From G965212005 sp965212005 (GTDB taxonomy: Bacteria > Pseudomonadota > Gammaproteobacteria > Porifericomitales > Porifericomitaceae), in the NCBI GenBank assembly GCA_965212005.1, contig OZ243038.1:248001-312000 (forward strand): a stretch of 64,000 bases of DNA, read 5' to 3'. How positions within the stretch are numbered: position 1 is the first letter of the stretch; the number at the start of each line of letters is the position of its first letter. Positions 46,712-54,445 of this stretch are shown one piece after another. The translations under genes were made by a program, and so were the position numbers. The notes under the pieces are model-generated. The model searched no databases, was not told the origin of the DNA, and worked only from the letters and a program-made list of their open reading frames with translations.

Positions 46712-48241
46712 ATGGCTGTCGGCCTGCTGAAAAAGACTGTCCGGACCAGCGCCATGACGTTGCTTTCCCGCGTCTTTGGCCTGTTTCGCGATATCTTGAT
46801 CGCACGCCTGTTCGGATCCGGGATCGATGCTTTCCTGATCGCTTTTCGCCTGCCCAATTTTCTGCGTCGATTATTCGCTGAAGGCGCGTTGGCGCAGGCC
46901 TGCGTGCCGGTGCTCAGTGAATACCGTATGCACCGCAGCATAACAGCAGTGCGCGCTTTGCTGACTCGGCTCAGTCTGCTGCTGGGCGGGGGGTTGGTGC
47001 TGCTTTGCATCATTGGCATACTGGCTGCCCCGTTGCTGGTGCTGATTTTTGCGCCGGGATTGCGCGGCGATGAGCGTTTCGAGCAGGCAGTACAAATGCT
47101 GCGCATCACCTTTCCTTTCCTGCCGTTGATTTCACTTACCGCCTTGGCTGGGGCGGCTTTGAATGCCTGGGGGCGCTTTGCCGCGCCAGCCTTTACTCCG
47201 GTCTTGTTCAATCTCTCCCTGATCGGCTGTGCCCTGTGGCTGGCTCCAAAATTGACCGATCCAGTGCATGCGCTGGCCTGGGGAGTATTGCTGAGCGGCT
47301 TGGTATCGGTGCTGTTCCTGTTGCCTTTTCTGCGCCGTCTGAACTTATTGCCGGGCCGGGGATTAGGCTCCGATCAGGGAGGGGTACGGCGCATCTTCCG
47401 CCTGATGCTGCCTGCCTGTTTTGGTGTTTCCATTGCCCAGATCAACTCGCTGGTCGATACCTTGATCGCGTCCTTTCTCACTCCAGGCAGTATTTCCTGG
47501 CTGTATTATGCGGATCGGCTCATGGAATTTCCGCTGGGCGTGTTCGGTATCGCACTGAGCACCGTGATTCTGCCGTACCTGTCCGTGGCCCAGATGCAGG
47601 ACGATCCGGGAACCCGCCAGCGTATACTGGATTGGGCGCTACGCTGGGGATTGCTCATCGGTTTGCCGGCAGCCATCGGCCTGATGATGCTCGCGGAACC
47701 GGCAGTCATCACCCTTTTTCAGTATGATCGCTTCTCCGCGGAGGATGCCGAACTGGCCGCGGCCGCCTTGGGAGCCTATTTGGTAGGCCTGCCGGGGTTG
47801 ATTTTGGTTCGCATCCTGGCGGCGGTCTGCTTTTCCCGGCAGGATACCGCTACCCCGGTGCGCGTCGGGGCCGTGGCCCTGTTCGCCAATCTGCTGCTGA
47901 ACTTGCTCCTCGTTGGGTTTTTGCAACATGTAGGCTTAGCTTTGGCTACTTCTTTGGCGGCACTGCTGAATGCCGGCCTGCTGTACCTCTATCTGCGCCG
48001 AAACGGGCTCTACCAGCCGCAACCCGGCTGGATAGCCCTGTTCCTGCGCATCGCACTTGCTTGTCTGATCATAGCCTTGGCATTGTGGTGGCTGGTGCCG
48101 GCAGCCGAACTTTGGTTGCAGTGGTCCGTGGGTAAACGAGTTTTCCAGTTGGCAGGGTGGATCCTGGCCGGAATGCTGCTGTACGCACTGCTATTGCCCG
48201 CATTCGGATTGCGTCTCGCACAATTGCGTGAAAATATATGA
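46712..48241 (+). CDS. murJ: Lipid II flippase MurJ
   Basis: A 509-residue polytopic MurJ/MviN with about 14 membrane segments. SRVFGLFRDILIARLFG, DAFLIAFRLPNFLRRLFAEG and the RxxxALxxAF-type later segments match the family, which moves lipid II to the periplasmic face. It is followed by ribF. Confidence 0.95.
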   Translation: MAVGLLKKTVRTSAMTLLSRVFGLFRDILIARLFGSGIDAFLIAFRLPNFLRRLFAEGALAQACVPVLSEYRMHRSITAVRALLTRLSLLLGGGLVLLCIIGILAAPLLVLIFAPGLRGDERFEQAVQMLRITFPFLPLISLTALAGAALNAWGRFAAPAFTPVLFNLSLIGCALWLAPKLTDPVHALAWGVLLSGLVSVLFLLPFLRRLNLLPGRGLGSDQGGVRRIFRLMLPACFGVSIAQINSLVDTLIASFLTPGSISWLYYADRLMEFPLGVFGIALSTVILPYLSVAQMQDDPGTRQRILDWALRWGLLIGLPAAIGLMMLAEPAVITLFQYDRFSAEDAELAAAALGAYLVGLPGLILVRILAAVCFSRQDTATPVRVGAVALFANLLLNLLLVGFLQHVGLALATSLAALLNAGLLYLYLRRNGLYQPQPGWIALFLRIALACLIIALALWWLVPAAELWLQWSVGKRVFQLAGWILAGMLLYALLLPAFGLRLAQLRENI

Positions 48242-48313
48242 AGAAAAGAGTGTAATACGATCCGCATACTACGAAATTTACGTGGGGCCTTTCCTTCGAA
48301 AGCACGCACAGCA

Positions 48314-49213
48314 GTGACCATAGGCAATTTTGACGGCATGCACCTGGGCCACCAGGCGATCCTGAAACAACTGCTGGAGCGGGCCAGGCAAGACCACCTG
48401 ATATCGGTAATCCTGCTGTTTGAGCCGCAAGCCCGCGAATGGCTGGATCCTGAAACCGCACCCGCCCGATTGATGCGTTTGCGTGACAAAGGCGAATATC
48501 TGCGCGCCGCAGGACTAGCCGTGCTGTTTTGCTGCCGCTTCAATCAGGCGCTGGCACAGACCTCCGCCGAGCATTTCGTAGAGCAAATCCTGCTGCAGCA
48601 ATTGCGCCTGAAAACCCTGATCGTCGGGGATGACTTTCGCTTTGGTTACCGGCGTCGAGGCGATATCGCCCTGCTGCAGTCACTAGGGGAAAAACACGGA
48701 TTTGAGGTGCTGCGTATCCCGAGCTGCGTACAAGGGGGCGAACGCGTCAGCAGCACCCGGGTACGCAAAGCGTTGGAGGAGGGAGATATGGAAGGCGCGC
48801 AGCGTCTGCTCGGCCGACCGTTCAGCTGCTCGGGACGGGTCCTGCACGGACTCAGACGAGGGCACCGATTGGGCTTCCCGACTGCCAATATGGCAATTCA
48901 TCGGCGCAGTTGCGGGTTGCCCAGCGGTGTCTTTCTCAGCCGTACCTGGGTACAGGACAGCTGCCTGGACAGCGTCAGCTATATCGGGCGGCGACCCGTA
49001 TTTGGCGCGGGTGAACTCCAACTCGAAACGCATCTGCTGGCTTGCCGGGAATCTTTATATGGCCAGCGCATCAAGGTGGAATTGCTGAGCCGCCTGCGAG
49101 GAGAGCTAAGCCTGTGCGGCGCATCGGAACTGGTACGCCAGATGAAGCAGGATATTGCGGCTGCCCGGCAATACCATGAAGCGTACAGACTGCCTTCTGA
49201 TCGGACTGCATGA
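48314..49213 (+). CDS. ribF: Bifunctional riboflavin kinase/FAD synthetase
   Basis: A RibF enzyme converting riboflavin to FMN and FAD. The nucleotidyltransferase domain starts with TIGNFDGMHLGHQAIL and has VGDDFRFGYRRRGD; the kinase domain (about 175-295) has GRVLHGLRRGHRLGFPTANM. The GTG at 48314 cuts the first strand: similarity clearly extends upstream in frame (IRILRNLRGAFPSKARTA), and an ACG at 48257 with AAAAGAG just upstream sits where relatives have ATG. The real start is therefore probably a non-standard ACG (or ATC), giving 318 residues. Only 15 bases would then separate it from murJ. Confidence 0.92.
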   Translation: MTIGNFDGMHLGHQAILKQLLERARQDHLISVILLFEPQAREWLDPETAPARLMRLRDKGEYLRAAGLAVLFCCRFNQALAQTSAEHFVEQILLQQLRLKTLIVGDDFRFGYRRRGDIALLQSLGEKHGFEVLRIPSCVQGGERVSSTRVRKALEEGDMEGAQRLLGRPFSCSGRVLHGLRRGHRLGFPTANMAIHRRSCGLPSGVFLSRTWVQDSCLDSVSYIGRRPVFGAGELQLETHLLACRESLYGQRIKVELLSRLRGELSLCGASELVRQMKQDIAAARQYHEAYRLPSDRTA

Positions 49214-49356
49214 TCAAGAAATCAAAGCTATATTTAATTATATTTATCAAATAAATAATATTAAATATTAATGTAAATTATGTATTTACTTACCAGGCAT
49301 TTCCCAGCACCCGGCAGAGGCTCTGCGTCGAGTGCCTCCGCTGGCGGAGACCGGCA
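49214..49356. other. AT-rich spacer where ileS is expected
   Basis: A 143-base spacer, strongly AT-rich from 49220 to 49290. In most gammaproteobacteria ileS lies between ribF and lspA; here nothing coding remains. Confidence 0.6.
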
Positions 49357-49863
49357 ATGAAAGAAGCGGCTCCATGGAGGCTACCGGCACTGAAGTGGCT
49401 ATGGCTGTCGTTGCTGGTACTGATCCTCGACCGCGTCAGCAAGGAACTGGCGGTGCACTGGCTGTCATTGTATGAGCCGGTCGCGGTATGGCCAGGGCTA
49501 AATTTCACATTGAGCTATAACCCGGGCGCGGCCTGGGGATTTTTGGCCAACGCGGGCGGCTGGCAACGCTGGTTTTTAAGCCTGCTCTCGGCGTCGGTTT
49601 GCTTGTTTTTGCTGCTGTGGCTGTGGCGCCAGCCGACTCGCCCGCTGCTCTGCTGTGCCCTGGCATTGGTGTTGGGCGGTGCGGCGGGGAATCTTTGGGA
49701 CCGCTGCTGGAGCGGATTTGTCATCGATTTTATCGATTGCTATTGGCGGAATTGGCGCTGGCCTACATTCAATATCGCAGACAGTGCGATCACGATTGGG
49801 GCCATCCTGCTCATTCTGGACGCAGTTTCAGATTTCAAATCTCAACCAGAAGCTACAGCGTAA
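49357..49863 (+). CDS. lspA: Lipoprotein signal peptidase
   Basis: A 168-residue membrane aspartyl protease with four helices that cleaves prolipoprotein signal peptides. LILDRVSKELAV, NPGAAWGFLA, GGAAGNLWDRCWSGFVIDFI and FNIADSAI carry the two catalytic aspartates. Its substrates include the Lpp-like protein and S8-like lipoprotein in this window. fkpB and ispH, usual followers, are absent. Confidence 0.95.
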   Translation: MKEAAPWRLPALKWLWLSLLVLILDRVSKELAVHWLSLYEPVAVWPGLNFTLSYNPGAAWGFLANAGGWQRWFLSLLSASVCLFLLLWLWRQPTRPLLCCALALVLGGAAGNLWDRCWSGFVIDFIDCYWRNWRWPTFNIADSAITIGAILLILDAVSDFKSQPEATA

Positions 49864-49930
49864 ATAATTGATTCACGGAGAGGATGCCCGGGTTTGGGGC
49901 GATATGGGGAGCCGGGTCTCTAAAGGCGGG

Positions 49931-49951
49931 CCCGGAACCCGGGTCTCTTTT
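49931..49951 (+). terminator. possible lspA terminator
   Basis: CCCGG-AAC-CCGGG stem followed by TCTCTTTT, 68 bases after the lspA stop. The stem is short. Confidence 0.35.
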
Positions 49952-50055
49952 GGCCCCCCACATTTCGTGAACGGCCAGGTATGACCGGTATATGCACAGT
50001 GGCGGTGTCGCCTTAACATGCCGCCGACCGTATAACGATGGCGGTACTCGGTGGA

Positions 50056-50619
50056 TTAAAACGACCAGACCAGCCCTATCGCCCCTGCGCTCAGATCACT
50101 GTAATACCGTATAATTTCAATATTGCCGCTCAGTGTTTCGGTGATTTTTATATCAGTGCCTATGCCATAGGACAGACTTGATTCTGAAGCAGTTTCGCTA
50201 ACTCCAGCCGCGGAACCTTTCACTTTCCCGGTGGTATAACCTGCAATCAGGTAGGGATAAAGATACTCTCCGATTCCTCTGCCAACGCGAAGATACCCTC
50301 CAAAGAAATACTCCAGGCTGAAGTCTATCTCAACCGTGCTGCCACCCACGCTCACGTCAATGTCACCATCGCCAACACTGGTGCCCCCTCTGATTTCCAC
50401 GGAAAGGGATTCATACGGTTGAATACCCAGCCTGCCGTAAAGAGACGGCAAGGTCGAATCTTCATTAGAACAAACAATGGCACCGGTACTGTTACACTCG
50501 ATGACTGCCGCACCCAGATTACCTCCGATGTAATATTTGTTCTCGGCCAGTACGGCGGACGAACTCAGGCTCAAGCCTGCTGCCACCAGCACGGGGCTAA
50601 GGGTTTTTACACTATACAT
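50056..50619 (-). CDS. Outer-membrane beta-barrel protein
   Basis: A 187-residue protein with a signal peptide (VAAGLSLSSSAVLAEN) and alternating strands of a small eight-stranded barrel (KYYIGGNLGAAV, LYGRLGIQPYESLSVEIRGG, LYPYLIAGYTTGKVKG, LSYGIGTDIKITETLSGNI), ending with phenylalanine in GLVWSF, the usual signal for outer-membrane assembly. It resembles porin-family OMP_b-brl proteins. The one disulfide candidate is CNSTGAIVC. Start with AGAAAGG upstream. The divergent HTH gene and its palindromes lie just upstream and may regulate it. Confidence 0.85.
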   Translation of the reverse strand: MYSVKTLSPVLVAAGLSLSSSAVLAENKYYIGGNLGAAVIECNSTGAIVCSNEDSTLPSLYGRLGIQPYESLSVEIRGGTSVGDGDIDVSVGGSTVEIDFSLEYFFGGYLRVGRGIGEYLYPYLIAGYTTGKVKGSAAGVSETASESSLSYGIGTDIKITETLSGNIEIIRYYSDLSAGAIGLVWSF

Positions 50620-50685
50620 AAGCTATACCTTTCTCAAATATCAAGTAATTATTAGGGAATCAGGCTGCCATCTGCCGTGCAGGTT

Positions 50686-50729
50686 GCACCCAATATGGGA
50701 GCATAATACATCGCACCCAAAATGGGTGC
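50686..50729. promoter_or_regulatory. tandem palindromic operators
   Basis: Two 17-base palindromes, GCACCCAATATGGGAGC (50686-50702) and GCACCCAAAATGGGTGC (50713-50729), centred 27 bases apart. A CATAAT at 50702-50707 lies between them as a -10, and the ATG at 50722 is inside the second. Binding there would block the small regulator gene and perhaps the divergent barrel gene. Confidence 0.65.
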
Positions 50730-51048
50730 AATGACAAAAAAATTCAGAAAATCGATTTATTCCTGGGAATGGCAGACGTTGATCGACTGGCTGGTGAAAC
50801 AAAGAAAGCAAGCCAGCTTGAGCCAGCGCCAGCTGGCCGAGAATATCGGGGTGATGCATTCCCTGGTGGGCAAGGTGGAAAAGGGCGAGCGGCGATTAGA
50901 TCCGATCGAGCTTGTGCTTTATTGCCAGGGTATGCGCGCCAACCCTGGTGAATTAATCAAGATTATTCAACGAAATAGTATCGTGCAGCCACTGCCGCTC
51001 AAGCCGGAGCAGGGTGCCGGCCAGCGTCCCCCCAAAGTTTGTCGCTGA
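50722..51048 (+). CDS. Small XRE-family helix-turn-helix regulator
   Basis: A 108-residue protein with a Cro/C1-type HTH: LVKQRKQASLSQRQLAENIG, then MHSLVGKVEKGERRLDPIEL. The N-terminus is basic. ATG codons at 50722 and 50731 are both possible; no ribosome binding site exists and the candidate -10 lies only 15-25 bases upstream, so the mRNA may be nearly leaderless. The tandem palindromes over its start suggest autoregulation. A toxin or restriction partner is not encoded beside it. Confidence 0.85.
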   Translation: MGAMTKKFRKSIYSWEWQTLIDWLVKQRKQASLSQRQLAENIGVMHSLVGKVEKGERRLDPIELVLYCQGMRANPGELIKIIQRNSIVQPLPLKPEQGAGQRPPKVCR

Positions 51049-51363
51049 CCGCGGAGTTAGCGAGCATGAAGCAAATCGCATCTGCGATCTTCGGTGGGAC
51101 AGATTAATCGTTTGACCCGGGTGTAGGGTCAAATGTATTTTTCGACGTAGTCCTTGCCCAGAGAGCGCATCATTGAGGTATTGATGAATCCGGAAGATCA
51201 CATTGCGACGGGCGGCGTCAGTACGCCCGGGACAAAATCCTACGCTCAGCGATCCGGCTGCTCCGATAGACTTAAAATGAATGCAATCGAAGCCTTATCG
51301 ATCAATATATATCTAAATCAATAATATATAATTATAAATTAAAATTAATTATAACTTATGCGC
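51049..51363. other. intergenic region with AT-rich block
   Basis: Between the HTH gene and the SoxYZ stop. The first half is ordinary; 51285-51360 is nearly pure A/T. No gene recognised. Confidence 0.4.
51111..51141 (+). terminator. intrinsic terminator of HTH gene
   Basis: Perfect 8-base stem TTTGACCC / GGGTCAAA (51111-51118 and 51126-51133) with a 7-base loop, followed by TGTATTTTT. Confidence 0.6.
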
Positions 51364-52257
51364 TCAGGAAGAGGCAGTATCCTGCTGTGGCTTGCTGCTT
51401 AGCACGGTGCTGGGAAATTCCATTTCCTTGGTGAATTCCAGCCCCTTGGTGTCCAACGCGCGCACTTTCAGCATGCCGGCCTCCTCGGGCTGGAAAAAGA
51501 AGCGCAGACTGGGATCCTGACTCAAGGAAAAAGTAAACTCGCCGCGCAATACGGGCGTCTGGGCATAGTCCACCGCCAACTCCTTGACGAAATACGCGGG
51601 CGGGTAGGCCCGGGTTCTCTGATCCAGGGCCAAACCGGTAATATTCGGGTGACTAATCCGAAGCTGTACCAGGTTGGGTTGCCCGAACTCCTGGGCGCCC
51701 ATCGTTTTGATCTTTATTTTGCCCAAGTTCGCCTGGGAGGCCGCCAGGCTGGCACCGGGAGGGGCAGAGCAGCCACCTAGTGAGCGAACGAAAGCTTTGG
51801 CCATATAGAGTTTGCCCTCATTCGTTTCAGCGATGGCGCGTATATAGGTAAAGTCATCCACCCGCACACGCAATGCCAAATCGGCGCGCCCGCTTGCCAT
51901 TGAGAACTGGAATTTGCCCGCCAACGGGATCGGATTCTGATCGATGTACAGGAGCAGGTCGCGGATGTGGCGTTCCGGCGTTTGTGGCGCCAGGGCGTGG
52001 ATGGATATCGGGACAAAGGCGGCATCTTCAGCCCGCACCGGGGCTTTGATCTGGAGCAGATCCTGCCCGACCCCCTCAATGATCTCTCGGTCTCCAAAGG
52101 CAGCGGGACGCAGCACTTGCTGCCATTTCTGCTCAGAGGCCTCCTGGCGCCGGTCTGCATAGGCGCCGGTACTGGCCACCAGGGCGGTGAGCAACAGCGG
52201 CAGCGTCAGCCATCGTTTATGGATAGAAGCGGGCTTTCGAAAAGTATGCACTGGCAT
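51364..52257 (-). CDS. Fused SoxYZ-like carrier protein, exported
   Basis: A 297-residue periplasmic protein. The signal peptide (LTLPLLLTALVASTGAYA) is followed by a SoxY-like half (residues about 45-165) ending in SLGGC, which resembles the GGC sulfur-carrying cysteine segment of SoxY, and a SoxZ-like half (about 185-285): VQLRISHPNITGLALDQ, YFVKELAVDYAQTPVLRGE. This matches the quinoprotein dehydrogenase-associated SoxYZ-like carriers rather than the thiosulfate-oxidising Sox system, because the two halves are fused and no other sox gene is present. The start has GGAGG seven bases upstream. No quinoprotein gene lies nearby. Confidence 0.82.
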   Translation of the reverse strand: MPVHTFRKPASIHKRWLTLPLLLTALVASTGAYADRRQEASEQKWQQVLRPAAFGDREIIEGVGQDLLQIKAPVRAEDAAFVPISIHALAPQTPERHIRDLLLYIDQNPIPLAGKFQFSMASGRADLALRVRVDDFTYIRAIAETNEGKLYMAKAFVRSLGGCSAPPGASLAASQANLGKIKIKTMGAQEFGQPNLVQLRISHPNITGLALDQRTRAYPPAYFVKELAVDYAQTPVLRGEFTFSLSQDPSLRFFFQPEEAGMLKVRALDTKGLEFTKEMEFPSTVLSSKPQQDTASS

Positions 52258-52596
52258 GGGATATCCTCCAAAGATGGGAAACCAATCTATCTATGGTCAA
52301 TAATAGCAGAATCGGCAGTATATTAATTCAAATTGCCTTGCATCGGTATTTTTTACCCGAAACAGGGAGCTCACGGTATGTCCGCTGAAAGTAGGGGAAA
52401 AAGCAGTGCCTGCTCGCTATTGCCGATGTCCGTGCTCCGGCACGAAGGTCCATCGGCGCCCATCCACGCGGATCAGGAACGGAAATTTCTGATCCGCGGG
52501 CACCGAAGGGAGCGCCTCTGATCCTTGATTTCATACGCGCTCCCCTTTCATCCATAGTTTTGATTTAATATCAATATACGATTGTAAGATATTGAT
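52258..52596. other. intergenic region with AT-rich patches
   Basis: About 340 bases with AT-rich patches near 52300-52330 and 52560-52596. It holds the SoxYZ promoter. No gene is recognised. Confidence 0.35.
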
Positions 52597-54300
52597 TCAA
52601 TATATATCTTTCCTGCCTCCCCATTGCAGCTCCAAACCGCCTTCGCAAGAGGGCAGCGGTTCAAAAGACAAGGCCGCCGCGCTGATACGGGCACTGCCGC
52701 GGAGTCCGCTATGGCAGCTTGTGTGCAGTAAAAACTGCACCGGCAAGGAGCGGGGCTGATAGTCCAGACTTAGCCCCAGTCCCCATTGCCTGACCTGCAT
52801 GTCCCGGATCAGGGAGGAACCTGCTGGAATCAGCAATTTCGACCAGGCGGCACTGATCCACGGCGTCAGGCCGATGGCCCGGTAGCGCAGCGGCACGGCA
52901 AAACCGCTGAACAGGTCGGTACCCGTGCCAAACGCCAGTTCTCCCGAGCCGGTCATTTCACCCCCGGCGAAAGTGCGTCGGTTCAGCGCCGCACCCAACA
53001 GCCATTGCGCCGGGCCCAGGCGGGTGATGCTTCCACCCCCTAAGAGCTGCCTGTCATTCAGTTGTAAGTGGATGAATAAGCGATTTCCCCGCTGCATGCT
53101 GCGGTGCCAAAGCAAAGCGTCCTGCGGCGAGGTCGAACGAGTCCAGTGGAAGCGTTCCAGGCATATTGGGTGGCAATCCGTCTGCGGCCTGGCAGCGCGC
53201 CTGAGCAGGCGGTACAAGCTGCTGGTCAGCGGTCGGCGTGCGTGCAGCCGTTGCTGGGGAACGGCGAGGTAGAAGTCTCTTCCGGTGCGGTCCAGTACTC
53301 TGAGCGCCGGCATACGAAAGCCGGTCCCGGCCTGCAATATGCCTTGAAATCCTGCCGCACTGAGCCGGGAACCGCCAGGTAATTCCAGCTCTCCGCTGGG
53401 ATTGAACAGGCAATCCACATTGAGCAGCCCGTGGCCAAAAGTACGGTCGACCCCGGTCGTGCCTGCATCCATCGCACAGGTATTCAGGAACAGGCGGGCA
53501 GTCCGGGCCGCATTGAGTTCAGGCCAACGCGCTCGCACCGTGGCTGCCAGACCGCTAACCAAGGCGGCGGAGAAGGAGGTGCCCGCAGGCAAAGCGGTGA
53601 CCCCCGGGCGCCCGGCATTTTCCAGTTCCACTCGATAGGGGGCCAATAGACAATGCTCCTGCGCCGGTCCGCAAGGCACCGACCCTGCCGCCCGGTCCGC
53701 TCCGGTCGCACCGGCCACTACGATCAAGGCCGCATCCAGGTAATCCCGGATCCACTGGGTATTGTCGCGAGCGCCCCCGGTAGCCCCATTCCCGGCAGCC
53801 ACTACGAACAATGCATCGGTCGGGATCAGATCGGTTACAGCCCGCTCATCCGGATCTGCCGGATTGACCAGCAGCCGGGAATAGTTGATCACATCGCTGT
53901 TCGTGCTGCGACCCAGGCAAGCGTTGATTTCCGCATAACTGAAGGCATCACAGCGCTGCACCTGCACTGCGTTTGCGGCGCTGGCCCCGAGGATTGCCCG
54001 CTCCACGTTGGTACCATGGTCCAGACTGGTGGTTGCGCTCGGTCGGTCCGTTTCTATCGCTAATACGCGGCTCCGCTCCCGAATAGTTTGCCTGCTCACG
54101 GTATTCAGAAAACTGGCGGAACCCGGTATTGCGGCTGCGGTGGCAGAGGTCAATTCCCAATTGCCTCCCGCTTCCCGGGATGGGAATATGCGCGCCGTCG
54201 ACTCCCCGGACGCGCCGCCGCCGCCGCAAGCACCCATATGCGGTAACGCGAGCAGCAAGCAAAAGCGAAGGAGCAGGGCCAATGCGCCCGATTGCCTCAT
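52597..54300 (-). CDS. S8 (subtilisin-like) peptidase lipoprotein with barrel-like C-terminus
   Basis: A 567-residue exported protein. The signal ends in a lipobox-like MGAC followed by GGGG. Residues about 60-300 carry a subtilase fold: LDHGTNVERAILGA (catalytic His), VVAAGNGATGG (oxyanion Asn) and PAGTSFSAALVSGLAATV (catalytic Ser). The usual catalytic-Asp motif is weak: only AIETDRP occurs at the right place, so activity is uncertain. Residues about 330-567 alternate like beta strands (LTPWISAAWSKLLI, WGLGLSLDYQ, VQFLLHTSCH), as in autotransporter barrels, but without a terminal aromatic signal of clear type apart from Tyr. Start at 54300; a longer frame upstream is not protein-like. Confidence 0.75.
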   Translation of the reverse strand: MRQSGALALLLRFCLLLALPHMGACGGGGASGESTARIFPSREAGGNWELTSATAAAIPGSASFLNTVSRQTIRERSRVLAIETDRPSATTSLDHGTNVERAILGASAANAVQVQRCDAFSYAEINACLGRSTNSDVINYSRLLVNPADPDERAVTDLIPTDALFVVAAGNGATGGARDNTQWIRDYLDAALIVVAGATGADRAAGSVPCGPAQEHCLLAPYRVELENAGRPGVTALPAGTSFSAALVSGLAATVRARWPELNAARTARLFLNTCAMDAGTTGVDRTFGHGLLNVDCLFNPSGELELPGGSRLSAAGFQGILQAGTGFRMPALRVLDRTGRDFYLAVPQQRLHARRPLTSSLYRLLRRAARPQTDCHPICLERFHWTRSTSPQDALLWHRSMQRGNRLFIHLQLNDRQLLGGGSITRLGPAQWLLGAALNRRTFAGGEMTGSGELAFGTGTDLFSGFAVPLRYRAIGLTPWISAAWSKLLIPAGSSLIRDMQVRQWGLGLSLDYQPRSLPVQFLLHTSCHSGLRGSARISAAALSFEPLPSCEGGLELQWGGRKDIY

Positions 54301-54445
54301 AGTTCCGGTATATCCAAAGAGAAAGATCTCCAAGTCGTTCTCTCGTATCCTCTGGCAGATACCGCCCGGATCATAACGGAAAATACGGCGAGTTGATTTT
54401 CGTGTTGTCTTCGCTGCAAAATCGCAGCACAAGACAGTTGCGCGA

